64,000 nt of DNA from contig NZ_JAUSUB010000023.1 of the NCBI RefSeq assembly GCF_030813235.1, positions 1 to 64,000 on the forward strand, given 5' to 3'. A program made the position numbers and the translations under genes. Numbering within the stretch: position 1 is the first letter of the stretch; each line of letters opens with the position of its first letter. This document shows, piece by piece, positions 8,261 through 17,326 of this stretch. Source of the DNA: Cytobacillus purgationiresistens (lineage in GTDB: Bacteria > Bacillota > Bacilli > Bacillales > Cytobacillaceae). A model generated the notes under the pieces. That model was not told where the DNA came from, ran no database searches, and worked only from the letters and a program-made list of their open reading frames with translations.

Positions 8261-9045
8261 TCTCCTTGCCCCTTCCAATTAAGTATTGTTTCTTTAATTT
8301 TTTCTGTATGCTTTCGCGCTTCCTCTTCACCTATCATAATAATTTCTTCAATATTTGTAAAAGCCTTTGAACTAAACATTTCAACTCTCGGCTTAATCAT
8401 AAAGTCTGAAGCAATTTCGCGATGTTTCACATTCTCCATTTGTAAGATATCTAAGCTCTGCATGATCACATCATAAATCGAAGTGATTTCCGTATTTACC
8501 TTTACATGAGACACATCGACGGCTATAACAATATCAGCACCCATTTCCTTCACAACTGAAACGGGGACTCGATCCACTACTCCTCCATCTACTAGAAGGC
8601 GTCCATTTATTTTTTCTGGGACAAAAATGCCTGGAATGGATATGCTCGCCCTAACCGCATCTGCAATAGGGCCTTTATCAAAAATGACCTTATCACCGGT
8701 CATTAAATCTGTTGCGACGACAGAAACGGGAATACTTAATTCCTCTATATTCTTCCCATGTGTAAATACCCTGATAAGTTCTTTTACGCGTTTACCTGCT
8801 ATAAAACCCATTTTAGGCACTGTAAAGTCAATATAATACTTTCGTTTAAATACAGTGGAGAATTTATATAGTCGCTCGATGTCTAAGCCCGCACCATAAA
8901 AACAACCGACCATCGCACCCATGCTGCTCCCGGCAATTAAATCAATCGGTATTCCTTCTTCTTGGAGAACCTTAATAACTCCTAAGTGAGCAAAACCTCG
9001 CGCACCTCCTGAACCGAGCGATAATCCAACTTTTGGACGACCCAG
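8257..9045 (-). CDS. ylbK: Patatin-like phospholipase/esterase YlbK, CTG start
   Basis: A RssA/patatin-family serine hydrolase. The oxyanion loop GSGGARG is near residue 10, the nucleophile elbow GSSMG near residue 41, and the partner aspartate in LLVDGG near residue 150. An ATG at 8922 lies inside the nucleophile elbow and cannot be the start. Reading upstream in frame, no ATG, GTG or TTG occurs before a TGA at 9076-9078. A strong AAGGAGGG site (9053-9060) is placed for the CTG at 9045, giving 262 residues, the normal family length. A rare CTG start is therefore the best reading; a sequencing error is the alternative. It overlaps ylbL by 4 bases. Confidence 0.88.
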   Translation of the reverse strand: MGRPKVGLSLGSGGARGFAHLGVIKVLQEEGIPIDLIAGSSMGAMVGCFYGAGLDIERLYKFSTVFKRKYYIDFTVPKMGFIAGKRVKELIRVFTHGKNIEELSIPVSVVATDLMTGDKVIFDKGPIADAVRASISIPGIFVPEKINGRLLVDGGVVDRVPVSVVKEMGADIVIAVDVSHVKVNTEITSIYDVIMQSLDILQMENVKHREIASDFMIKPRVEMFSSKAFTNIEEIIMIGEEEARKHTEKIKETILNWKGQGE

Positions 9046-9298
9046 GGAGAATCCCTCCTTTAGATGTTGGTTCCTTCACATTTCCTCTACTTTAAGAACC
9101 GTCTCCATATAAGGGTATGTAGAGAGAAGCACTTTAGTTATTATCCATTAGATGAACGATAAACAGCTTGTTAATATTATGGTCTATTTCAAACTTCTAT
9201 GAGTATATTGAATAATATGAGGACAGGCCAAGATTCTTTTTACATATGGATTGTTCATCTATATTCTGTTTGTATTTTCAAAGTAACCTGCTAGAAAA

Positions 9299-9327
9299 GA
9301 TACCTACTCCTTATTTTACCATATAAA
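9299..9327 (+). promoter_or_regulatory. Possible sigma-E-type promoter of ylbJ
   Basis: GATACC (9299-9304) and CATATAAA (9320-9327) resemble sigma-E -35 and -10 elements at about the right spacing. B. subtilis ylbJ belongs to the sigma-E regulon. The match is partial. Nothing else is seen in the 9046-9377 gap between the divergent ylbK and ylbJ. Confidence 0.35.
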
Positions 9328-9377
9328 CTTTTTTTTACACAGTAGGTAAGCAATACCTGAGGGAGGCTCAGTTTCGC

Positions 9378-10592
9378 GTGTTACGTTCTAAAATCAAAAC
9401 CATTATCCTTGCTCTTTCAGTTTCATTGGTGGCGTTATCTCTTATTTCATTTCCACAAGAATCAATTGATGCATCTACTAGGGGCCTCAATATGTGGTGG
9501 GAAATCGTCTTCCCTTCATTATTACCATTTTTTATAGTATCTGAGATCCTCATCGGATTTGGTGTAGTACGATTCATCGGTGTTCTTCTAGAGCCGCTTA
9601 TGCGACCTTTATTTAAAGTGCCAGGGGTCGGGGGGTTTGTTCTGGCAATGGGAATGGCCTCAGGCTATCCAGCAGGAGCGAAGTTTACCGCCCGATTAAG
9701 ACAAGAAAAACAAATTTCTAGAATTGAAGCTGAGCGACTCGTATCATTCAGCAATTGCTCCAATCCTTTATTTATTTTTGGTGCTGTTTCAGTAGGCTTC
9801 TTCAATAATGCCAAGATAGGCATTATTTTAGCATTAGCTCATTATCTAGGTAATATTACAGTCGGCTTATTAATGAGGTTTTATGGTAAAAACCAAGAGA
9901 AGGAAGAAATCGTTACAAAAAAAAGAAAGGCTACATTACGATCAGCATTTTCCGTTCTTCACCAAACTAGAATGAGTGAACAAAGACCCCTTGGGAAATT
10001 ACTAGGTGACGCTGTGATGTCTTCCATTCAAACACTTCTCATGATTGGCGGATTTATTATTCTATTTTCCGTCATTAATAAACTGTTATTCCATGTCGGA
10101 ATCACAGTCGTTTTAGCAAAATTCTTAGAAGTGCTCTTATCAATCTTTCAGTTATCACCTGAATTGAGTATCGCATTATTTTCAGGCATCTTCGAGCTCA
10201 CACTTGGAAATCAAATGGCCAGTCAGGTTGATACAGTAACTTTAATGGAAAAAGTCATTGTAGCTAGCGCCATTCTTGCCTTTTGTGGCTTTAGCGTACA
10301 AGCACAAGTCGCTAGTATCTTAGCGCAAACCGACATCCGCTTTAAACCATTTTTTTTCGCAAGAATCATCCATGCTTTTATTGCAGCATTATACGCCTTC
10401 ATTTTTTGGAAAGTATTATATGAACGCCTCTATCAATTTGAGCAGCCATCAAACGCCATTCCCGTTTTTCTATTTGGAGAAGGATCCTTGTATTATCAAT
10501 TAGTAGAATACGGCCCCATCATTACAATCGCTTCATTAATGATTTATATTTTCATACTTGCTAAAAGAATTTATTTACCAAATGGCCACTAA
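9378..10592 (+). CDS. ylbJ: Sporulation integral membrane protein YlbJ
   Basis: A 404-residue polytopic membrane protein with Gate/nucleoside-recognition domains, about 8-9 hydrophobic segments. The conserved MGMASGYPAGAKFTARLRQ region (around residue 95) is typical of YlbJ, a relative of SpoIIIAE/SpmA-like transport proteins needed for sporulation. It is known to be expressed in the mother cell in B. subtilis. The start is a GTG about 11 bases after GAGGGAGG. It ends before a terminator facing coaD. Confidence 0.9.
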   Translation: MLRSKIKTIILALSVSLVALSLISFPQESIDASTRGLNMWWEIVFPSLLPFFIVSEILIGFGVVRFIGVLLEPLMRPLFKVPGVGGFVLAMGMASGYPAGAKFTARLRQEKQISRIEAERLVSFSNCSNPLFIFGAVSVGFFNNAKIGIILALAHYLGNITVGLLMRFYGKNQEKEEIVTKKRKATLRSAFSVLHQTRMSEQRPLGKLLGDAVMSSIQTLLMIGGFIILFSVINKLLFHVGITVVLAKFLEVLLSIFQLSPELSIALFSGIFELTLGNQMASQVDTVTLMEKVIVASAILAFCGFSVQAQVASILAQTDIRFKPFFFARIIHAFIAALYAFIFWKVLYERLYQFEQPSNAIPVFLFGEGSLYYQLVEYGPIITIASLMIYIFILAKRIYLPNGH

Positions 10593-10618
10593 ATTCAAGG
10601 TATGATTTTGCCAATATT

Positions 10619-10668
10619 AAAAAAACTGATCCGTGAAAAGATTTAATCTCTTTAACGGATCAGTTATT
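10619..10668. terminator. Terminator between ylbJ and coaD
   Basis: ACTGATCCGT pairs with ACGGATCAGT, enclosing a second nested stem. A- and T-rich flanks suit both convergent genes. Confidence 0.8.
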
Positions 10669-10669
10669 A

Positions 10670-11736
<1,067 letters not shown>

Positions 11737-11919
11737 ATTTATCACCACTACTTGTTTTATCAATTTTCTTCCCTATCCTACCACAATATTTGCTTGCTAG
11801 CCAACAAGTTTTTGATAGCGCAACCAGCTAAACACACTCTCATGGTAATTTTTAACGGCAGGATGTATAACCTCATTTATTATGGAAATAATGAAATTAA
11901 CAGCATCTATTCGAGGATG

Positions 11920-12060
11920 TTGTTGCCAACCGCGGAGAAGACTTACGTTTCCCCATAAGTTCTTCCTCCGGTTTCTCCTCTCCCTTTGCCTTCTATCCTT
12001 TTTGAGGGTATAGAAGGACCCTGCAGAAAATGTCTGCAGGGCTTTTTTTATATTTGAATT
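11920..12060 (-). ncRNA. Structured RNA upstream of rsmD, candidate ylbH leader
   Basis: On the minus strand a long stem pairs AACCGGAGGAAGAACTTATG with CGTAAGTCTTCTCCGCGGTT around a GGGGAAA loop (about 11928-11974). Two more hairpins lie 5' of it: CCTTCTAT with ATAGAAGG, and CCCTGCAG with CTGCAGGG. A conserved structured element, the ylbH leader motif, is known upstream of this gene in Bacilli, and place and orientation fit. I cannot run the covariance model. About 190 bases separate it from the rsmD start codon. Confidence 0.55.
12030..12058 (+). terminator. Plus-strand terminator-like hairpin
   Basis: CCCTGCAG, a 7-base loop and CTGCAGGG are followed by CTTTTTTT on the plus strand. No plus-strand gene ends here, so it could end an antisense transcript, or be the mirror image of a leader hairpin read on the minus strand. 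Confidence 0.55.
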
Positions 12061-12092
12061 GCATATTTCTAAGGATTTGCAAGCGTTTAAGG

Positions 12093-13508
12093 TTAATAAG
12101 ATAAAAAGATTTCATTTTCTGATTCTTTTATTTTAAGAAGAAAAATATTTTGCAGCCATTTTCTTTCTATATATAATTGACCATTCTTTTTTGTAAGAGG
12201 ATTTTGTAATAGTCCGTATTTCTCCTCGTTATTTATGAAGATAGATTGATTTGTGTAAAAACGGTATGTATCCTCATCTTTTTTTAACATTAATTCTTGG
12301 TCTGATAGCTCTTTCACCTTAAATCCAAGCTTTTCCATCGTTTCCTTGAATGGGAAAAGATATTGATCCTCATCTTTAATGATCCTCATCTTTGTCTCTT
12401 TATTACCTAATATTATGAGGTCCCTTGAATCATAGAAATTCAAGTCAACCGTCTCAGCTCCCGCTTGAAAGCTCTCCACAAAAAAGTTTGTTTCATCGCC
12501 TTTACTGGCCATAAGCAACAGATCTAAATCTTTGGCAGAAATGGATCCTTTGTGAGAAATAACAGCTTCGATAAACCGTGTACGTTCTATCTCTGTCAAA
12601 TTCTCTTCAAACATCTGATAGACTGATTGAGCCTTTTTTCCCTCTGGGTGCTTATTGTTTGTCCATGCAGTAAAGACGTCAATGAACCATGGATGATTCA
12701 CTGTTACATCACTTAATTTATATGAAAAAAACCAATCTAAACTTTCCTTTTTTATGTCTTCTAGAGTAGCGGTACTAGACGCGAAGATTATGCCATTTCC
12801 TTTTGTACCTTTTACATCATCAGTTAAAATAATGGATACATAAGGGAAATCAATTAATTTATTCAATTGCTGGCTCAATTTTTCTAACGCTTTATCATCA
12901 TATTTATTAGAAAAAATCGCCATTTTACTATTCACTTGATATCCTTCAAGTGTCTCCGCTTGCCAGAAGAGGGATGGTGTTGCGTTCTCCCCTTCAAAGT
13001 AGTGATAATCAATGAGATCTTTTTTTATGGATCCCTTTAGTGGGACACCAGCTATCCATGAACCTTCTCTTCTTAAAGACTCAGTTATTTCAATCTCCGT
13101 TTTGACCATATCAATATCAGGAAAAGTGATGGACCATTGCTGGAGGAAAATTGCTTCTCCACTATTTGAAAGGGGAATGGTATATTGGAAAGCTAAATCA
13201 GTATCATCAGCTACCATTACATCAGATTGATTCCACTTTGTATCACATGCCTCACCATCTTTTGTAACGCACTTCCAATCCTTCACTTTTTTCGGAATGT
13301 CTATTCTATATTGGTTTTCTGCTGTTAAATCAGTAACAGTCTGCGTTACTTCCAAGCCGTTACTGACTGATTTAACTGCAATATATTGTTTGGCCTGTTC
13401 TATACGAGATTGATGATTACTTTTCTTTTCAGAAAAAGAATCCCATTGCATCAATAGCACACAGCCGATAATGATAACAAATAGTAAAAGGATTCCCGTT
13501 TTTCTCAT
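12093..13508 (-). CDS. Exported protein with copper-amine-oxidase-N-like C-terminal domain, unknown function
   Basis: I do not recognise this gene. The 471-residue protein starts with a hydrophobic segment (residues 4-21) that could be a membrane anchor or, through its IIGC, a lipoprotein signal. The middle 350 residues show no motif I know. The C-terminal 90 residues resemble the stalk-type copper amine oxidase N-terminal domain: PFKETMEKLGFKVKEL, then short beta-like repeats on strength of VKxLSDQELMLKK. Such domains occur in secreted cell-wall-associated proteins of Bacilli. AAAAAGGGGAC precedes the ATG. It stands alone between rsmD and the divergent 13.8-kb gene. Confidence 0.75.
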   Translation of the reverse strand: MRKTGILLLFVIIIGCVLLMQWDSFSEKKSNHQSRIEQAKQYIAVKSVSNGLEVTQTVTDLTAENQYRIDIPKKVKDWKCVTKDGEACDTKWNQSDVMVADDTDLAFQYTIPLSNSGEAIFLQQWSITFPDIDMVKTEIEITESLRREGSWIAGVPLKGSIKKDLIDYHYFEGENATPSLFWQAETLEGYQVNSKMAIFSNKYDDKALEKLSQQLNKLIDFPYVSIILTDDVKGTKGNGIIFASSTATLEDIKKESLDWFFSYKLSDVTVNHPWFIDVFTAWTNNKHPEGKKAQSVYQMFEENLTEIERTRFIEAVISHKGSISAKDLDLLLMASKGDETNFFVESFQAGAETVDLNFYDSRDLIILGNKETKMRIIKDEDQYLFPFKETMEKLGFKVKELSDQELMLKKDEDTYRFYTNQSIFINNEEKYGLLQNPLTKKNGQLYIERKWLQNIFLLKIKESENEIFLSY

Positions 13509-13756
13509 TGCCTGTCCCCTTTTTGAATAATCTTCTAACCTTTATACTAACCTTAACAAATTCACGATTAGCAGTCACATTATTTTTTATTTTTTCCTCC
13601 TAAAGGGAAAAGGAATTTAATATACTCAGGCTTGTGTAAGACAAGCCTAGATAAACCTATAAATAAATCACCAATGATTACTTCATATTTTTTCTGAAAA
13701 ATGTTAAAGTTATGTGGACAATGGACGTCATATCCATTGCTCTTTTTATGTTTTTA

Positions 13757-13782
13757 GCTGTGGGGCTGAGCGAGGCTCCTCC
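13757..13782 (-). repeat. Fragment of the structured repeat (one arm)
   Basis: Read on the minus strand it gives the left-arm signature of the family: GCGGAGGAGCC followed by GCTCAGCCCC. Only this arm is present. It lies 20 bases before the next start codon, between a hairpin with CAATGGA/TCCATTG arms (13719-13739) and the gene. Confidence 0.55.
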
Positions 13783-13805
13783 GCATTTCTTATAAGGGGG
13801 TTTTG

Positions 13806-14198
13806 TTGTTGATACAGAGATTTATTGAATTAGGTGAAGGGTACTCAGATATTTATGAGTTGATAGAATTGGCGAAATCAAATCAAGCAAGGCTTTCGCA
13901 TATGATGGCGCTATATACAACAAAAGACGATAAGGAAGTTACTTCTTTAGTTGTTATTCTGCACCCAGCCGAGGAAGGGAAATTTCAGCCGCTTTATGTA
14001 TGCCGTGAAGGAATCCCTAACCCTACAGACAAGCCAAACAAACGTTATGACCTATTTGCTGAAGCCGCAGAACAGCTTGGTAAGACTGTTATTAGAATTA
14101 GTGTCAAACCGTCTTCCATCTTTGCAGAAAAAGAATTATACTATCAGCAATTAATTGGGATACTACGCTTAAACCATTATTTACCTGCATTGAAATAG
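13806..14198 (+). CDS. Conserved Bacillaceae protein of unknown function
   Basis: A 130-residue protein that I recognise as a widespread Bacillus family without known role (starts LIQRFIELGEGYSD, ends IGILRLNHYLPALK). Databases have at times mislabelled relatives as methylthioribose kinase; no kinase motif is present. Three TTG codons follow AAGGGGG; the middle one at 13806 gives the best spacing and the usual N-terminus. It is soluble, has no signal peptide, and is divergent from the exported protein on its left. A repeat fragment sits in its upstream region. Confidence 0.75.
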   Translation: MLIQRFIELGEGYSDIYELIELAKSNQARLSHMMALYTTKDDKEVTSLVVILHPAEEGKFQPLYVCREGIPNPTDKPNKRYDLFAEAAEQLGKTVIRISVKPSSIFAEKELYYQQLIGILRLNHYLPALK

Positions 14199-14324
14199 AT
14201 AAAGATCGGATATGACTGGAAATGATGCATCTTCACCGCATCCTCTGCCCCATATCCAATCCTCTTCTAACCACTTAAAAACCCACAAATGACTTAGGAT
14301 TTTCAAATCTAGTTTAATCCATAT

Positions 14325-14367
14325 TAAAAATAAAAACAAAAGAAGAGGGCCAAAAGTCCTCTTCTTA
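14325..14367 (-). terminator. Terminator overlapping the ylbG stop codon
   Basis: On the minus strand AAGAAGAGG and CCTCTTCTT pair around a 9-base loop and are followed by a T-rich tract. The stem begins in the ylbG stop codon. Confidence 0.8.
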
Positions 14368-14640
14368 AATACCCATTTTATAGTCGTATTCTTTTGCTTT
14401 ATCAGGTTTTGCATTTTCAAACTCGATCTTTAGAAAAGGCTTATAAGATGGTTCTGCTTTTTTTACAAATGAATATGAACTGATTTTTTCTATTAAGCTT
14501 TCGGTGTCTTCAAGATTACAATACAAAACAACATATTTCAGTCGTTTTGATACATAATGCACATTTCCAAACCTTCTCAGCATTTTTGCCTGTTTTAAAG
14601 AATAAAGCCAGACAATAATCCCCTGTCTTTGACCGAGCAT
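14365..14640 (-). CDS. ylbG: DUF2129 protein YlbG
   Basis: A 91-residue small cytoplasmic protein with the YlbG signature [19 protein letters not shown] and, near residue 35, [11 protein letters not shown]. Its function is unknown; it is conserved next to ylbF in Bacilli. The ATG at 14640 follows AAAAGGGGAC; the ORF extension upstream overlaps this site. It is the second gene after ylbF on the minus strand. Confidence 0.92.
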   Translation of the reverse strand: MLGQRQGIIVWLYSLKQAKMLRRFGNVHYVSKRLKYVVLYCNLEDTESLIEKISSYSFVKKAEPSYKPFLKIEFENAKPDKAKEYDYKMGI

Positions 14641-14822
14641 ACTATGTCCCCTTTTGTTCAATTGTTCTTTTTAGTCTAGCACAATAAAAACAACAATATC
14701 AATATGAATTTAGAAAAGTGCCTCTGTTGCCGGCTTGTTCCCTCTATCAATAAGTAAAAAGAGAAGGGTTTTCTACTGAAAGATACCACGATATTTTACA
14801 TAGAAATCCCCTGCTTATAAAT

Positions 14823-14857
14823 AAAAACGGCTTGGCTCTTCCGCCAAACCGTTTTTC
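14823..14857 (-). terminator. Terminator downstream of ylbF
   Basis: On the minus strand AAACGGTTTGGC pairs with GCCAAGCCGTTT around a six-base loop and is followed by a T-run. ylbG would then need its own promoter or read-through. Confidence 0.85.
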
Positions 14858-14867
14858 TGTTAAAAAG

Positions 14868-15314
14868 TTACGCTGAACAGCTACAGCCACCGCCAGATCC
14901 GCATCCCCCTGCACAGCTTGATGAGCTGTCAAAGAAAGGATTGCCTGTAGGGACTTTAATCTGCATGGATACGGAATGTCCTATGATGACACTAATCTCA
15001 TCTAATAGACTTTGCAGCTCGTTCTCAGCCTTACGGAACTCAGCTACATTTACGTCCATATCCATATCCCGTTTTAAAGTTCTAATGGACATCATGACTT
15101 TCTTATAATCCGGATGATATTTGCCAAAACGCTGAACCTCTTCATAAAGATCTTTCATCTTTACAAATTCAGTTATTTTCGCTTGTGTTTCTTGACTTGA
15201 TTGTATGTTATATGTGCATTGGCGATAATACTCCGCTTCTTCTGATTGCTTAATCATTTCAGCGATTTCATCAGCCACGTCTAATATTTCAATTCTTTCA
15301 ATTGTAGCAAGCAA
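14868..15314 (-). CDS. ylbF: YlbF/RicF, Y-complex regulator of RNase Y and development
   Basis: YlbF forms, with YmcA and YaaT, a complex carrying iron-sulfur clusters that directs RNase Y mRNA processing and affects competence, biofilm formation and sporulation. The 148-residue protein shows FGKYHPDYKKVM near residue 75 and the cysteine-rich tail CAGGCGSGGGCSCS that takes part in cluster binding. I chose the TTG at 15314, 8 bases after GGAGGTGA; the longer in-frame reading would run through that site. Confidence 0.93.
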   Translation of the reverse strand: MLATIERIEILDVADEIAEMIKQSEEAEYYRQCTYNIQSSQETQAKITEFVKMKDLYEEVQRFGKYHPDYKKVMMSIRTLKRDMDMDVNVAEFRKAENELQSLLDEISVIIGHSVSMQIKVPTGNPFFDSSSSCAGGCGSGGGCSCSA

Positions 15315-15378
15315 CTTAAAGCTCACCTCCATAATCTATTTTACCATGAATTACTGGAAAGCTAAAGTCGAGCCCTAC

Positions 15379-15813
15379 TCATGAAATCACTACTATAAAT
15401 TCTTTTGTTAAAAAATATGTTGAAGGATCATCCTTCACAATTTCCAGTTTAATATGGTGGCGACCGGATGACAAATCCTTTATTTTAAAAGCTGCTGATG
15501 AGATTTCTTCCTTTTTTATACCGTCAACATACACAATGAATTTTGCTTTATTCTTACCAGCATGATCTCTAAAAGAAACGCCGTCTACAATACACTCAAT
15601 TAATAAATCCTTTCCATCTACACGATGCTTAACAAAGAAATCTTGCGCACCTTTCGCAGTTACTGTGATAGCTGAAATAGGATCAATCACATTGATTTCA
15701 TTCCCAGGAGTCACTTTACTCTTTGTTTCTGGTTCTGGAATATCCTTATTACAGCCAACTAAAAGCATATGTAATGATAGCAAATAGACAACAGATCTGA
15801 ATGGTTTTTTCAT
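15379..15813 (-). CDS. Small lipoprotein of unknown function
   Basis: A 144-residue protein with a clear lipoprotein signal: MKKPFRSVVYLLSLHMLLVGC, cysteine at about residue 21. The mature part begins with a short charged linker and continues as a predicted beta-rich domain with no motif I recognise. AGGAGTGG precedes the ATG. It is inserted between ylbE and ylbF, which are adjacent in B. subtilis. Function unknown. Confidence 0.75.
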   Translation of the reverse strand: MKKPFRSVVYLLSLHMLLVGCNKDIPEPETKSKVTPGNEINVIDPISAITVTAKGAQDFFVKHRVDGKDLLIECIVDGVSFRDHAGKNKAKFIVYVDGIKKEEISSAAFKIKDLSSGRHHIKLEIVKDDPSTYFLTKEFIVVIS

Positions 15814-15879
15814 CCGTGAAATCCACTCCTTTTTTTGTATTATTATTTGTAGACTTCCGTATTTTTACTCTATAAAAAA

Positions 15880-15912
15880 CAAAAAGCTCTCTCAAAGTTT
15901 GAGAAAGCCATT
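15880..15912 (-). terminator. Terminator downstream of ylbE
   Basis: On the minus strand GGCTTTCTCAAAC and the following TTTGAGAGAGC pair and lead into CTTTTTGTTTTTT. The stem ends 3 bases from the ylbE stop. Confidence 0.8.
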
Positions 15913-15914
15913 TT

Positions 15915-16154
15915 TTATGATTTCGAATTCATTGCTTGAAACATGCTCATCATCATCGATGCCATTTGCACGCCATTGGAAAACTTCTCAACATGATGGT
16001 GAATTGTTTTTTTATGATAATGTAAAGTCTCAACTTCAAGTTTTTGAATTTCTGCGGGGTTTCTGGATAAGGTCCTATACCATTGGGGCTGCTCTCGAAC
16101 GAAATCCTGTAATTCCTTTTTTTGTTGAAGATAATCCCTTATTTCTTTTCTCAA
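15915..16154 (-). CDS. ylbE: YlbE-like protein
   Basis: A 79-residue protein matching YlbE: QPQWYRTLSRNP near residue 22 and the C-terminal VEKFSNGVQMASMMMSMFQAM. Function unknown. The start is TTG after AGAGGAAG. It follows ylbD by 20 bases and ends at a terminator, so ylbD-ylbE is a two-gene operon. Confidence 0.9.
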   Translation of the reverse strand: MRKEIRDYLQQKKELQDFVREQPQWYRTLSRNPAEIQKLEVETLHYHKKTIHHHVEKFSNGVQMASMMMSMFQAMNSKS

Positions 16155-16174
16155 AATGTTTCTTCCTCTCTTTG

Positions 16175-16591
16175 TTAATCTTTATTGAATGTGAATGGAT
16201 TTGGTTTCTGTTGGCTGCTATTCGATGATACTCCTCCTTTAGGACTGCTGCCACCTTGAAATTGAGAAATCACCCCTTGAATGGCTGCTAAAGCTTGGCT
16301 CATGTTGGCAATATAGCCTTGCATCTGATTTACATCCATTTTTTTGAGCGAACCCATCACATTCTCCATCCAATCAGGCTGTTTTGATTCAGTGTCTTCT
16401 TTAGTTCCACCTTCATCTTTCTCTTTACCAAGGGATGCCCACTTTGAATCTTCTTCTCCAAGCAAATACCATTCTTCATATAACTCTTGCCAAGTTGAGT
16501 TTCCTGCTCGAACTTGTTTAATCATCGCAGGATTTCCCTTAACAAATTCTTTAAATTGCTCTACAGAAGGATGAAGTTGCTTCTTTGCCAT
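16175..16591 (-). CDS. ylbD: YlbD-family spore coat protein
   Basis: A 138-residue protein with the YlbD start KKQLHPSVEQFKEFVKGNP and a Gln/Ser/Gly-rich C-terminus. Members are annotated as putative spore coat components. The ATG at 16591 follows GAGGTGAG. It leads the ylbD-ylbE unit. Confidence 0.87.
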   Translation of the reverse strand: MAKKQLHPSVEQFKEFVKGNPAMIKQVRAGNSTWQELYEEWYLLGEEDSKWASLGKEKDEGGTKEDTESKQPDWMENVMGSLKKMDVNQMQGYIANMSQALAAIQGVISQFQGGSSPKGGVSSNSSQQKPNPFTFNKD

Positions 16592-16670
16592 ATTACTCAC
16601 CTCATTCCGTTACAAATGCCTATAATACAATATGATGGAGAAAATAATTAGTGAATCATTTCAGGAACAA

Positions 16671-16698
16671 TTTCACACAACTTTCGTGTTACTATAGT
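16671..16698 (+). promoter_or_regulatory. Possible sigma-A promoter of the PaaI thioesterase gene
   Basis: TTTCAC (16671-16676), 16 bases, then TATAGT (16693-16698). The predicted transcript begins near 16705, which supports the downstream TTG start at 16741 over the earlier in-frame GTG. Confidence 0.45.
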
Positions 16699-16740
16699 GA
16701 AGGCATCTTTGCTATTACAGTAAAAGGGGACGGGGTCTGT

Positions 16741-17232
16741 TTGAAGGAAAAGGAAGAACTAAAGCTTTTGTTTAACAGTTTAATCGACACAGGCAACGAA
16801 GAGGAATTACGAATATTATCAGGTGTATTGGATGGATTGAAGAAAAAAAAAGATGGAATGCATGCCTCATATATAGGTGGGATTTTCCAAATGGAGGATG
16901 CCCTTTATGATGGTGAATGTGAATTAAAAATCCCCTTAACACCATTCGTAAATAATCCTTTAAACATTGTTCATGGAGGGGTTATTGCGACGATGATTGA
17001 TACAGCTATGGGTACATTAGCAAATCAATATCTAAATGAATACGAAGGAGCAGTCACAACTCAATTAAATATTCATTACTTAGCCCCAGGAAAAGGCAGC
17101 TACCTTATTTGTAAAGCTCGGATCGATCATAAGGGGTCAAAAACATTGGTCCTTTCTGCTGATGTCTATCGAGATGACGGCAAAAAGGCCGCTCAAGCAA
17201 GTGGAAGTTTCTTTATTGTTAATAAAAAATAA
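16741..17232 (+). CDS. PaaI/hotdog-fold acyl-CoA thioesterase
   Basis: A 163-residue single-domain hotdog thioesterase. The family signature is in NIVHGGVIATMIDTAMG around residue 80 with the usual HGG helix start, followed by TTQLNIHYLAPG. It hydrolyses an acyl-CoA of unknown identity. The open frame extends 30 codons upstream to a GTG at 16651, but that stretch holds the likely promoter and no good ribosome site; GGGGACGGGG precedes the TTG at 16741. It ends at a bidirectional terminator facing ylbC. Confidence 0.82.
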   Translation: MKEKEELKLLFNSLIDTGNEEELRILSGVLDGLKKKKDGMHASYIGGIFQMEDALYDGECELKIPLTPFVNNPLNIVHGGVIATMIDTAMGTLANQYLNEYEGAVTTQLNIHYLAPGKGSYLICKARIDHKGSKTLVLSADVYRDDGKKAAQASGSFFIVNKK

Positions 17233-17277
17233 ACAATGCCATTTATTCCACCCTAAATATGAATGATCAGAAAAAAA

Positions 17278-17325
17278 CGATAAAACCTCCCTCCAATCTG
17301 CATGATTGGAAGGGGCTTTATCGCC
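17278..17325. terminator. Bidirectional terminator between the thioesterase gene and ylbC
   Basis: GATAAA, CCTCCCTCCAAT and their complements ATTGGAAGGGG and CTTTATC form a long stem with a few mismatches around a 7-base loop. Confidence 0.75.
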
Positions 17326-17326
17326 G

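Noticed and set aside
16651..16740. N-terminal extension of the PaaI thioesterase
   Set aside because: It contains the likely promoter, and the TTG at 16741 with GGGGACGGGG upstream gives the normal domain length.
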